This document shows, one piece after another, positions 1 through 7,263 of a DNA stretch of 8,115 nucleotides. The stretch's first letter is position 1. Each line of letters starts with the position of its first letter. Origin of the DNA: CAYSPU01 sp964432995 (GTDB lineage: Bacteria; Verrucomicrobiota; Verrucomicrobiia; Limisphaerales; JAHDYP01). The translations under genes were made by a program, and so were the position numbers. Below the pieces are notes generated by a model. That model saw nothing but the letters and a program-made list of their open reading frames with translations, was not told the origin of the DNA and searched no databases. Where the stretch lies: assembly GCA_964432995.1 (NCBI GenBank), contig CAYSPU010000259.1:1-8115 (forward strand). Reading direction: 5' to 3'.

Positions 1-2
1 TA

Positions 3-1079
3 AAGTCGGCCGTCGGCAAAACACATCGAAGCGGCCCCCAGCGCGCGCTCCTCCCACTTCACTTCGCCGGACGCGAATTCAACGCACAACATCCCCTGGG
101 TCGTGCCGTAGAGGCAGTCGCCGACCAACACCGCGCCCCCGACCGCTGAAGGCAGTTTCGGCGAGAGATAGACTTGCTCCGCTTCGAACGCCCCGGCGCC
201 GCCCTTGATCTGAATCAACCCGCCACCGGTGCCCGCTCCCGCGCTGTAAACGAATGCGCCCCGCACCACCGGCGTCGGGATGTTCGCGTTGAACCGGCTG
301 ACGGTCTTGTCGTAGCGCCAGAGCACCTTGCCCGTCTTCGCGTCCACCCCCACCAGGCCCTTCTGCAACATCTGAACGTATTGCCGGATGCCGGACACCT
401 CGACCACCAGCGCCGAGGAGTACGCCGCTTCGCCGCCCCCCGGCACCGCGCACTTCCAGATCGTCGCACCGTTCTCCTTGTTCAAGGCCACCAACGTGGC
501 CTCCTCGCCCCCCGGCGTGCAGACGAGAACGTCGCCGTCAACCAGGGGCGACTCCGAGTAGGCCCAGTTCCCCGGCTTGCCGCCGAAGTCAGCCCGCAGG
601 CTCTTCTGCCACCGCACCTGGCCCGTGGCGGTCTCGAGGCACGCCAAATCGCCGTCCGACCCGATCGCATACAGCCGGGCGCCATCCACCGTCGGCGTCG
701 ATCGGGCGGCCGGGAACTTCGGGTTCTGTTCGGGATTGCCCACCTTGCCGAGGCGCTTCTGCCAGACGCGCTGACCGTTCGGCACGGCAAGCGCCTGCAC
801 GGACTCGTTCTCCAGCCCCTCGTTTGCCAGAAGGAAGATCCGATCGCCCACCACCGAGGGCGTGGAATAACCCGACCCGACGTCTTTCACCTGCCAGAGC
901 AGCTTTGGTCCTTCCTTGGGCCACTCTTTGAGCAGGCCGGTTTCCTTGGATATCCCGTCGCGCTGCGGCCCGCGCCACTGGGGCCAGTCATCGGCGTGAA
1001 GAAGAAGCGAGCTGCAGGTGGCGGCGCCCGTCGCGAGCAGCAGGACAGTCGATATGGTCTTTCCCGAAGAAGTCTTCAT
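3..1079 (-). CDS. Secreted PQQ-like beta-propeller repeat protein (C-terminus beyond window)
   Basis: The frame is open for 359 codons from ATG 1079 to the left edge, with no stop in the window. Residues 1-29 look like a Sec signal peptide (basic start, hydrophobic VLLLATGAA region, probable cleavage after LHA-29). The mature protein begins DDWPQWRGPQRDGIS, the WPQWRG signature of PQQ-binding-like (BamB-like) beta-propeller proteins abundant in Planctomycetes and Verrucomicrobia. Blade-type repeats follow: a VxGDRIFLL strand near 77-84, ATGQVRWQ near 151-157, KENGATIWK near 201-209, KTGKVLWRYD near 248-257 and ASGEVKWEE near 336-344, with DG-x-LY type strands between. The visible end (SMCFADGRL) resembles the penultimate blade of the family, so perhaps 60-70 residues are missing. 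It probably folds as a periplasmic or surface propeller. No enzymatic residues are evident, and PQQ binding should not be assumed. No strong Shine-Dalgarno precedes the start. The promoter could lie in the 243-base gap after the helicase. Confidence 0.9.
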   Translation of the reverse strand, partial: MKTSSGKTISTVLLLATGAATCSSLLLHADDWPQWRGPQRDGISKETGLLKEWPKEGPKLLWQVKDVGSGYSTPSVVGDRIFLLANEGLENESVQALAVPNGQRVWQKRLGKVGNPEQNPKFPAARSTPTVDGARLYAIGSDGDLACLETATGQVRWQKSLRADFGGKPGNWAYSESPLVDGDVLVCTPGGEEATLVALNKENGATIWKCAVPGGGEAAYSSALVVEVSGIRQYVQMLQKGLVGVDAKTGKVLWRYDKTVSRFNANIPTPVVRGAFVYSAGAGTGGGLIQIKGGAGAFEAEQVYLSPKLPSAVGGAVLVGDCLYGTTQGMLCVEFASGEVKWEERALGAASMCFADGRL

Positions 1080-1254
1080 AGCTTGGGCGGGGACTCTGTC
1101 AGTTCCCGATGCGAACCTCAAGCAACTCCGAACACGCCGGCTGCCCGGGGGAATCGCCCGGCTCGGCGGAAAGCCCAGACGAGCCGCGGTCCGGCACCCT
1201 GCGGGCGATCGAGCGCTCCAACCACGTTCGCCTGCCAGCCAGCCCTTCCGGACC

Positions 1255-1273
1255 GCGGGTCCTCCTGACCCGC
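1255..1273. repeat. Short palindrome GCGGGTC-N5-GACCCGC
   Basis: A perfect 7-bp stem (1255-1261 with 1267-1273) has a 5-nt loop that reads AGGAG on the minus strand. It lies about 50 bases downstream of the helicase stop and about 175 bases upstream of the beta-propeller gene. It could act as a transcript-end hairpin, but no T-run follows on the minus strand. A dispersed intergenic palindrome is at least as likely. Nothing else was recognised in the 1080-1322 gap. Confidence 0.5.
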
Positions 1274-1322
1274 AGCCGAGCGCTTAGGTCTTCGGTTGCA
1301 TGGCGGGCCCGCCCATACCCCC

Positions 1323-3875
1323 TCACGCCAGCAGGCCCAGCCGCCGCAGTCGGAAAACCGGCTCCTGACGCACCCGAGATTCCTCCAGGTCGACCTCGAA
1401 CTCGGCAACCCAATCGTTGTGCCCCCCGGGATCGATCAGCATCTGCTGGACAATCCAGCGCCGCCCGTCCTCCGAAGGTTGCCGATAGGTGTGGCGTAGG
1501 TTCCGCGCCTCGGGGTCCAAACAAAGCCGTTCATGATCGACGTGATAGGCGTCCATCGCCTCACGGAACCGAGCCGCACTCCAAGCCTCGCCTTCGGGTG
1601 CCGACGCCGTGGGCAGCGCGGCCAGCGCCGCCTCGAAGTCGCCAATCGACAGCGCCCGCAGAAAGGTGAACACGCCGTTCCGGATGCCGGCCAGGAACGC
1701 CCGGGTGTCCTGCGTGATGTCCGGCGGAGTCTCCGGTCGGCTGGGCGGACGGACCTCCCCGCCCGCTGCCGGAGCCGACGCCGAAAGTTCGGGGTGCTGC
1801 ATCCGTTCCCATTCCTCGAGCAGGCTCGAATCGACCTGCCGGATCATCGCCCCCAGGTAGACCTCGAGCTCGCGCGCGGCGTCCGTCTTCGCGGCATCCG
1901 GCACCGTCTGCCCCAGGACCTTGTGAACGCTCGAGATGTGGCGGAGCAGCAGGCCTTCCGAACGTTGCAGTTCATAGTCGCGCACGTAATCGCTGAACGA
2001 GCGATACGTCTCGTACATCTCGCGAACGACCGATTTGGGGCGGATGTTCTCCTGCCCCACCCACGGATGCCGGTCGGCAAAGGCGTTGAACGTGTCGTAG
2101 ATGAACTCCCGCCGGGGCTTCGGGTGCTCGAGCTTGTCGAGCTCCTCCATGCGCTCGAAATACTCGACGCCGGCCTGCTTGAGCTCGGCGACCTTCCGGG
2201 CTTTCAACCGGTCCAACTGGCGCCGGAGGATGATCTCCGGGTCTTCGAGTATCGACTCGATCAGCGTGATCAGGTCCAGCACGTAGTCCGGCGCTTCCGG
2301 ATCGAGCAACGGTATGGTCTCGAGCAAATACAGGGAGAGCGTCTGGTCCATCGAAAAGTCGTCCTGGAGCTCGACGTTCACCCGCAGATGCGCGCCTTGG
2401 TCGGTGCGCGGGATGAACTCGACAATCCGCCGGTCAAGCAGGGAGCGGAACAACTGCCACGCGCGTCGCCCGTGAGCCTTCCTCGCCTTGGGAGTCTCGT
2501 GGCAACCCCGGATCAGATCCCGCATCGCGCGACAGCCGTCTTCCGGGCGGCTGAGAACATTCAGCAGCATGCCGTGGGACACCTGGAATCGCGAGCTGAG
2601 CCGTTCGGGCTTCGCCGCGATGAGGCGCTGGAAGGTCTGACGGTCCCAGGCGACAAAGTTGTGATCGGGGGGCTTGCGCCGGACGAACTTCCGGCCGCCG
2701 CGGGCGGCCTTCTGCTCGAGCTGCAGATTCTCGATGACGTGTTCGGGCGCCTGGACCACAACCCAGCCGCGGTCGTCGAAACCCTTGCGCCCGGCCCGGC
2801 CGGCGATCTGGTGGAAGTCGCGGGCGCTGAGAATCCCGGTCTTCTGCCCGTCATACTTGCACAGCCGCGTGAACAACACCGTCCGGATGGGAACGTTGAT
2901 GCCCACCCCCAGGGTATCCGTGCCGCAAATGACCTTCAGCAGCCCCTTCTGGGCCAGTTGCTCGATCAAAACGCGGTATTTGGGCAGCAGCCCGGCGTGG
3001 TGGATGCCGATCCCGTGGCGCAACCACTTCCGGATCTCCGGCCCATACGGGCTCGTGAATCGGAAGCCCTCCACCGCCTCCGCCAAGGCAACCTTCTCCT
3101 CCCGGCTGCAAACGTTGATGCTGGTGAAATCCTGCGCGCTCTGGGCGGCCTCCAACTGCGTGAAGTGCACCACATACACCGGACTCTTCCCCTCCGCCGC
3201 CAACCGCTCGAGCGTCTGCGCCAACGGCGTCTCCACATAAGCAAACTCGAGCGGCACCGGACGCTGGCTCGACTGCACCGTGACCGTTGGCAAACCGTTC
3301 CGCCGGGTCAGTTCCTCCTCGAAAAAATCCGTCTCTCCCAGCGTGGCCGACATCAGCAAAAACCGGGTCTGCGGCAGGGTCAACAGCGGGACCTGCCACG
3401 CGACGCCGCGCTCGCGATCGGCGTAGTAATGGAACTCGTCCATCACCACATCCTGAACCGCCGCCCGGCGTCCTTCGCGCAACGCGATGTTCGCCAGAAT
3501 CTCCGCCGTGCAACAGAGAATCGGCGCGTCCCGGTTCACCGAGGCGTCCCCCGTGCTCAGGCCCACGTTGGCCGGGCCGAACTCCCGGCACAACGCCAGC
3601 CACTTCTCGTTCACCAGGGCCTTGATCGGACACGTGTAGACGGACCGCCGGCCCTGGGCGAGGGACTTGAAATGCAGCGCGGCCGCCACCAGCGACTTCC
3701 CCGAACCGGTGGGCGTGTTCAGAATGACATTCTTCTCCTCGAACAACTCGAGAATCGCGGCCTCCTGCGCCGGATACAGCTCGAGCCGCCGGCTCTCCGC
3801 ATACTCCAGGAACCGCCCCAACAGATCGTCGTTGCCCGCCGACCCGTCGCGCGGCAGCAGATCGTAGAGCGTCAT
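1323..3875 (-). CDS. DEAD/DEAH-box (Ski2-like) helicase with DUF3516-type C-terminal domain
   Basis: A superfamily 2 ATP-dependent helicase of 850 residues. The start is ATG 3875 because GGAGGG (3884-3889) sits 8 nt upstream and the protein then begins at the family-typical MTLYDLLP. The frame stays open to an ATG at 4193, but that 106-residue extension is low-complexity intergenic-type sequence. Motifs in order: YPAQEAAI (34-41), Walker A TPTGSGKS (54-61), PIKALVNEK (83-91), STGDASVN (107-114), TAEILANIA (123-131), motif II DEFH (146-149), motif III SATL (176-179), motif V GTDTLGVGINVP (318-329) and motif VI QIAGRAGRKG (356-365). All core motifs are intact. From about 375 to the end is an alpha-helical region matching, from memory, the DUF3516 helicases best known from Actinobacteria. 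Length is usual for that group. Resemblance to Ski2/Mtr4 motifs suggests RNA unwinding, but the substrate is not shown. The gene stands alone, flanked by non-coding gaps. Confidence 0.93.
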   Translation of the reverse strand: MTLYDLLPRDGSAGNDDLLGRFLEYAESRRLELYPAQEAAILELFEEKNVILNTPTGSGKSLVAAALHFKSLAQGRRSVYTCPIKALVNEKWLALCREFGPANVGLSTGDASVNRDAPILCCTAEILANIALREGRRAAVQDVVMDEFHYYADRERGVAWQVPLLTLPQTRFLLMSATLGETDFFEEELTRRNGLPTVTVQSSQRPVPLEFAYVETPLAQTLERLAAEGKSPVYVVHFTQLEAAQSAQDFTSINVCSREEKVALAEAVEGFRFTSPYGPEIRKWLRHGIGIHHAGLLPKYRVLIEQLAQKGLLKVICGTDTLGVGINVPIRTVLFTRLCKYDGQKTGILSARDFHQIAGRAGRKGFDDRGWVVVQAPEHVIENLQLEQKAARGGRKFVRRKPPDHNFVAWDRQTFQRLIAAKPERLSSRFQVSHGMLLNVLSRPEDGCRAMRDLIRGCHETPKARKAHGRRAWQLFRSLLDRRIVEFIPRTDQGAHLRVNVELQDDFSMDQTLSLYLLETIPLLDPEAPDYVLDLITLIESILEDPEIILRRQLDRLKARKVAELKQAGVEYFERMEELDKLEHPKPRREFIYDTFNAFADRHPWVGQENIRPKSVVREMYETYRSFSDYVRDYELQRSEGLLLRHISSVHKVLGQTVPDAAKTDAARELEVYLGAMIRQVDSSLLEEWERMQHPELSASAPAAGGEVRPPSRPETPPDITQDTRAFLAGIRNGVFTFLRALSIGDFEAALAALPTASAPEGEAWSAARFREAMDAYHVDHERLCLDPEARNLRHTYRQPSEDGRRWIVQQMLIDPGGHNDWVAEFEVDLEESRVRQEPVFRLRRLGLLA

Positions 3876-4212
3876 CGCCCCTTCCCTCCAACCGATGCGA
3901 TGGCGCGGCCCCTCTGGCGCGAAAGCCTCATGCGCCGCCAGCATCCCGATCCCCGCCCACCAGCGCAAGGCAAACCCGGATCCTCGCCCAAGTGGCGCTG
4001 AGGGTTCGGTCGGCCCCGGTCCACGCGCGGCTTGCGCCCCTGCGGACGGGCGCTCTGTCGGCTCCGGGAAGATCCCGCCTCGGCGGCGCGATCCTACACA
4101 AACGGTGGAGGAGGAGCCCGCGGAGCGGGATCCAGCCAAATCCGCGCCGGGCTCCTGTCGCCAAGCTGCGGGCAAGCCCCGAGGGGCACGCACTGGAATT
4201 CTGATGCCGGCG
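3876..4212. other. Intergenic stretch upstream of the helicase
   Basis: These 337 bases separate the helicase start from the surface-protein remnant. Open frames cross it on both strands, but the translations are Arg/Pro/Gly/Ala-rich with no domain and no ribosome-binding site, as expected for high-GC non-coding DNA. The only structure I can support is the cluster of inverted repeats described separately (4113-4228). The helicase promoter should lie here, but no clear -35/-10 pair was found on the minus strand. Confidence 0.5.
4113..4155. repeat. Nested inverted repeats GGAGCCCG/CGGGCTCC and CCCGC-GGA-GCGGG
   Basis: GGAGCCCG (4113-4120) is the exact reverse complement of CGGGCTCC (4148-4155). 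Inside it, CCCGC (4117-4121) pairs with GCGGG (4125-4129) across a GGA loop. The two pairings share bases 4117-4120, so they are mutually exclusive. The right arm also shares a base with the 13-bp repeat that starts at 4136. It lies 240-280 bases upstream of the helicase start. Function is unknown. Confidence 0.5.
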
Positions 4213-4228
4213 TTAGGCGCGGATTTGG
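4136..4228. repeat. Perfect 13-bp inverted repeat bounding 93 bp
   Basis: CCAAATCCGCGCC at 4136-4148 is matched exactly by its reverse complement GGCGCGGATTTGG at 4216-4228, with 67 bases between. A smaller hairpin GCCCC-GA-GGGGC (4176-4187) sits inside. The right arm overlaps the last codons of the broken surface-protein frame, which ends at 4213. The arrangement fits a small MITE-like element or a long hairpin. There is no obvious target-site duplication (flanks differ) and no transposase, so its nature is open. Confidence 0.6.
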
Positions 4229-4621
4229 GGTAAAACGCAACGGCTCACGGCCCGCGCACGCGGTAGTAACGATCCGGCGTAACTGTGTACCACCTCGTTG
4301 CTTACGGTGAGCGCATGGTCACTCAGATCCACCACCCCGCTGCCCGACACCCAACTCAGCAAAGCGTCATACCCGTTCAAGTCGAACAGACCGCGGCTGC
4401 CAGTTGGCAGTGTCGCTCCAGTAAGAACCCGCGGCGGATTGCCCCACGTAGAAATCATCTTCGGCAGCCGCACCGTCAGCCCGGGGCCCGGCTCCGAGCA
4501 CCAAGGCCCCCACAAGCGCCAGCAAACCGCAACCATACGAACGAATGTGGGGTGAACGACGATCGCCCTTCTCAGGGAACGAATGGATGACTCTTGCGGA
4601 ACTCGCCTCCAGTTGATCCAT
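4213..4621 (-). pseudogene. Frameshifted, truncated remnant of a secreted autotransporter-like / PEP-CTERM-type surface protein
   Basis: The gene starts convincingly: ATG 4621 has GGAGG (4627-4631) 5 nt upstream. The first frame gives 84 residues, with a long polar n-region, a hydrophobic signal segment (GLLALVGALVLGAG, about 32-45) and then DDFYVGQSAAGSYWSDTANW (55-74). That last piece resembles the start of repeat-type adhesins (xxxWSDxxNW). This frame then degenerates and stops at 4367. A second minus-strand frame picks up at about 4390 with GLFDLNGYDALLSWVSGSG and VVDLSDHALTV, typical of autotransporter-associated beta-strand repeats (FDLNGF...LxGSG.V), and runs to a stop at 4213. The parts therefore lie in different frames and abut at about 4390-4400 with no repeats between them. 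A frameshift plus a large internal deletion is the simplest reading. Intact relatives are usually hundreds of residues or more. The family assignment rests on short motifs only. Confidence 0.6.
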
Positions 4622-4683
4622 ATGCGCCTCCGGGGTTTCTCCGGGGCCTAGGGATGGCCGGAGCGCCACACAAGGAGAATATT

Positions 4684-4713
4684 GGTGCGCCGGGCCGGGG
4701 GGCGGTCCGCACC
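4684..4713 (-). terminator. Possible hairpin just after the outer-membrane barrel gene
   Basis: GGTGCG (4684-4689) and CGCACC (4708-4713) form a 6-bp inverted repeat around a very GC-rich 18-nt interior. It begins 4 bases after the barrel gene's stop on the minus strand. The bases after it are AATATTCTCC, A/T-richer than the surroundings but not a true U-run. The position suggests a transcript end; the structure is only moderately convincing. Confidence 0.3.
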
Positions 4714-4717
4714 CCGC

Positions 4718-6028
4718 TCACTTGCTGAACACGTACTTGATGCCCACCGCCGCGAGGTGCCGCGTGAACTCCCGGGCGTCGGTGTTCGGATAGTCGCACT
4801 CCGCCCAGTCGTATGTATACGACACTTCCGCGCTCAGACCCTTCCTGATGTTCCAGGAGAACAAGGCGGACGGAGTGAAGATCCAGTCGTCGCGCAAAAC
4901 CGGGTACTGGAAATCGGTGTTGTAGGCGCGGAACCCGGCACCGGCCGTGAACCGGCTGTCGAACTTGTGTTGCCAACTGATCGAGAAGGTTCGATCCTCG
5001 TAGATGCTCCGCCCGCCAAAACCCGGTTGCTCGTACTGCTTGCCCGAGATCACCACCGTGTCCCGCTTGCCCGGCATCAACGTGATCGTCGCATCCAGGT
5101 ACCACAGGATCTCGTCCCGGTCGAACGTCGCCGGCACGTCGTCGCCAAAGTTCCGAAAGTCCGGCCCCACGGAGATGTTGAACTTCGCCCAGCTCACCGG
5201 CTGCCCCTCGAAGCCGAACAGGAGGCGATGGTAGTCGTTCGAATACTCGAGCGGGTTGGTGAACAACTGCTCCTGACTCTGGTGGCCAAAACGATACCCA
5301 ACCACCAGCGCCGCGCTCTTGCTCACCGCGTGACCCACATCGATCCCCACGCTGATCTCGCTACGATCCGCGTAGTTCTGGTAGCCGGGCGTCGTCCGTT
5401 GCTCCGTCTGAAAATCGTGCAGGTAATACGCAAAGCTCGGCCGCAGAAAAACCGGATCCACCGTGTACTTCAGTTGCGAGACGTTCCGGAAAATCGCCGC
5501 ATCCCGGCGATCCCGAATCGGAATCCCGCCCGCCGCGGGCGCCCCGCCAGGACCCAGGAAGATCAGCCCTTCATCGCTCCCGTCAATCCACAGCAGGGTG
5601 TTGTTCACGCTCCATTCGATCGGGCTCGGTTTCCCGCTGAATCCCAGACTGGCCCGGTGCGCGACGTGATCCTCCGACGACTCGGAGTGGTAGAACACCA
5701 CGTCCGGAGCGTAGCTCAGCGCCGCCTGAAATGCCGCCGATGGCTTGAACGTTACCCCCACGGAAGGCGTCAGCGCCGTGACCATTGACGATTGCTCGCT
5801 CAGGCCGGGTGTCCCCGACGGTTCGTCCTGCAGATACACATTGCTGTCGTAGGATTCCTTGACCGCGCCTCCAACGCTGAAACTCCACGGCCCCTTGGGG
5901 GGCGGCTTGGCCGGAACCGCCGCCGCCGGACCGGATGCCGGCGACGTTGCCGCCACGCCCGCCAACGGCAGGAGTGAGATGAACCAACGACATCCCCACC
6001 ACTTCGACTTCGCCCGTGTTCCATTCAT
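4718..6028 (-). CDS. Outer-membrane beta-barrel protein (BBP2-like)
   Basis: A 436-residue exported protein. ATG 6028 is chosen because GAGAGG (6035-6040) lies 6 nt upstream and the signal peptide follows at once (MNGTRAKSKWWGCRWF, then a hydrophobic ISLLPLAGVAA stretch, cleavage probably near residue 27). The frame is open to an ATG at 6175 but that part has no signal-like features. A Pro/Ala-rich linker (about 29-47) leads to GPWSFSVGGAVKESYDSNVYLQ; the DSNVYL motif near 61-66 is characteristic of putative beta-barrel porin 2 (BBP2_2) proteins. The rest alternates polar and aromatic/hydrophobic residues in about 10-residue strands with Asp/Asn/Gly turns, and ends in a strand finishing IKYVFSK. 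It probably sits in the outer membrane as a monomeric barrel; porin, export or structural roles cannot be separated. It starts 156 bases after the protease stop on the same strand and could be co-transcribed with it. Confidence 0.85.
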   Translation of the reverse strand: MNGTRAKSKWWGCRWFISLLPLAGVAATSPASGPAAAVPAKPPPKGPWSFSVGGAVKESYDSNVYLQDEPSGTPGLSEQSSMVTALTPSVGVTFKPSAAFQAALSYAPDVVFYHSESSEDHVAHRASLGFSGKPSPIEWSVNNTLLWIDGSDEGLIFLGPGGAPAAGGIPIRDRRDAAIFRNVSQLKYTVDPVFLRPSFAYYLHDFQTEQRTTPGYQNYADRSEISVGIDVGHAVSKSAALVVGYRFGHQSQEQLFTNPLEYSNDYHRLLFGFEGQPVSWAKFNISVGPDFRNFGDDVPATFDRDEILWYLDATITLMPGKRDTVVISGKQYEQPGFGGRSIYEDRTFSISWQHKFDSRFTAGAGFRAYNTDFQYPVLRDDWIFTPSALFSWNIRKGLSAEVSYTYDWAECDYPNTDAREFTRHLAAVGIKYVFSK

Positions 6029-6184
6029 ACGATGCCTCTCGTGTGCCGCAAGACCCCGTTGCCCCGGCTGCTGGCCAGCCGCGCACGACTCGTCAACGGT
6101 GCCCTGTTGTGGCTCCGCCCCATGTATCGGCCGCCGGAATAAACCCTTGAGAAGAAACTCAGCGCCAGCAACCACCCCCCACGG

Positions 6185-7186
6185 CTACTCGGAAGCCGAA
6201 CCCGCCAACGCCCCACCCTCGTTCGTCAGCGACAAGCCGCCGTCGGGCACCACGATGCAAAACGTCTGCGTCCGCGTGCCGGAGTCCACCGTGACCGTCA
6301 ACGGTCGGCCTTGCGCTGCCTTCAGCAACGCCTGCAACTCGGGCAACCCCCACACCACCGGCCCCGGCCGCGCCGCGTCGCGATTCTCCCGATGCCTCGC
6401 AGTCCCTTGGCGGCGGGGGGCAGACTTCCCACGGTCACCCCAAGAGGTGGGCGACCTCTTGAAATCCAACGACCGCAGATGGCTGACCGGCGTCGCGAAG
6501 TTCAGGTTCTGCGCGTCCTGTTGACTCCAGGAGACCACTCCCATCACCGCTCCCTCGGGGTTGAGCACCGGCCCGCCACTGTTCCCCGGCGAGATCGGAC
6601 ACGACACTTGGTACTGCTGAAACCCGTCCACCAACGGCGTCTGACTCACCAACCCGTCGCTCAGACTGAACGCATACCCCCGCGGAGCCCCAATCGCGTA
6701 AACCCGCGACCCCACCGCCGGCAGCCCCGCCTCCAATCGGCATAACGGTCGCCCCTCCACCGCCACTCGCACCAGCGCCAGATCCTTCTCCACGTCCCGG
6801 TCAATCCATCCCGTCACCGCCACCGTCGTGCCGTCCGCAAACCGGGCCTGAACTCGCCGGGCATCCTCAACCAAGTGCCAGGCGGTCACCGCCACCCCAG
6901 GTTCGACCGCCAGGAATCCCGTCCCCACAACGCGTTCCCCCTTCCGTGTTTCCACTTCAACGGTAAGAACCGACGGCAAAAGGGTACGGTAGATCTCCTC
7001 GGGCGCCATGGCCGAGGGCGCGCCCCACCCCAAATCGGGCAGCATCGCCAAGGCGAAAACCACCAGACTAAAGGGCCCGGATACCGGGCGTAGCAGCGTC
7101 CTGCTGCGGCGTAAAACAGCGTCCAACATCGCGCATTGAGCCCACCGGATTCCGTTCCGCCATGGACCCTGGCTGCTCATCGGCAT
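6185..7186 (-). CDS. Exported trypsin-like serine protease (S1C/HtrA-type fold, no PDZ)
   Basis: A 333-residue protein ending in TAG. ATG 7186 is supported by GGAGG (7195-7199) 8 nt upstream; an ATG at 7180 is too far from that site. A long basic n-region leads to a hydrophobic segment, SLVVFALAML (40-49), with likely signal cleavage at APSA-59. The chymotrypsin-fold triad is visible: His104 in TAWHLVED, Asp135 in KDLALVRV, and Ser203 in ISPGNSGGPV with the oxyanion-hole glycines. The NFATPV stretch (229-234) is the usual HtrA-type end of the protease domain. No PDZ domain follows. Instead there is a charged, low-complexity linker (about 243-275) and a short C-terminal segment (276-333) containing LPELQALLKAAQGRPLTVTV. 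DegP/DegQ proteins are longer (about 450 residues) with one or two PDZ domains, so this is a single-domain periplasmic or surface protease of unknown target. A dyad (7214-7238) lies 27 bases upstream of the start. Confidence 0.9.
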   Translation of the reverse strand: MPMSSQGPWRNGIRWAQCAMLDAVLRRSRTLLRPVSGPFSLVVFALAMLPDLGWGAPSAMAPEEIYRTLLPSVLTVEVETRKGERVVGTGFLAVEPGVAVTAWHLVEDARRVQARFADGTTVAVTGWIDRDVEKDLALVRVAVEGRPLCRLEAGLPAVGSRVYAIGAPRGYAFSLSDGLVSQTPLVDGFQQYQVSCPISPGNSGGPVLNPEGAVMGVVSWSQQDAQNLNFATPVSHLRSLDFKRSPTSWGDRGKSAPRRQGTARHRENRDAARPGPVVWGLPELQALLKAAQGRPLTVTVDSGTRTQTFCIVVPDGGLSLTNEGGALAGSASE

Positions 7187-7213
7187 CCACCGCCCCTCCC
7201 TTTAGCCCGCATA

Positions 7214-7238
7214 TTTCACAACGGGCGAGCGTGTGAAA
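7214..7238. promoter_or_regulatory. Operator-like dyad TTTCACA-N11-TGTGAAA
   Basis: A perfect 7-bp inverted repeat (7214-7220 and 7232-7238) with an 11-nt spacer lies in the 165-base divergent region between the protease (minus, start 7186) and the lipoprotein (plus, start 7352). It sits 27 bases upstream of the protease ATG, where a repressor would overlap promoter or leader. A further GTGAAA half-site is at 7279-7284. Half-site length and spacing fit a dimeric DNA-binding protein, but no cognate regulator is in the window and a chance or RNA hairpin origin is possible. Confidence 0.4.
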
Positions 7239-7243
7239 CATGC

Positions 7244-7263
7244 GCCTGGCCGGGAGGCCAGGC
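7244..7263. repeat. Short palindrome GCCTGGCC-GGGA-GGCCAGGC
   Basis: A perfect 8-bp stem with a 4-nt GGGA loop lies inside the divergent intergenic region, six bases from the TTTCACA dyad. It has no T-run on either side, and both neighbouring genes start away from it, so it is not a natural terminator. It resembles the other purine-looped GC palindromes in this window and is probably a dispersed intergenic repeat. Confidence 0.6.

Noticed and set aside
174..1268. A 364-codon open frame on the plus strand
   Set aside because: It is antisense to the beta-propeller gene, whose frame shows a signal peptide, the WPQWRG motif and blade repeats. The antisense product is Arg/Ala/Pro-rich without features.
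1533..4001. An 822-codon open frame on the plus strand
   Set aside because: It lies almost wholly antisense to the motif-complete helicase. Its translation is Arg/Leu/Pro/Gln-rich with no domain, the usual antisense mirror of a high-GC gene.
3876..4193. In-frame 106-residue N-terminal extension of the helicase
   Set aside because: The ATG at 3875 has a well-spaced GGAGGG and gives the family-like MTLYDLLP start. The extension is low-complexity and overlaps the inverted-repeat cluster.
6029..6184. A separate gene or leader between protease and barrel
   Set aside because: Only the upstream open extension of the barrel frame is present. There is no signal-like or domain feature, and the start at 6028 has its own ribosome-binding site. 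A 10-bp palindrome GCTGGCCAGC occurs here but is too common in GC-rich DNA to call.
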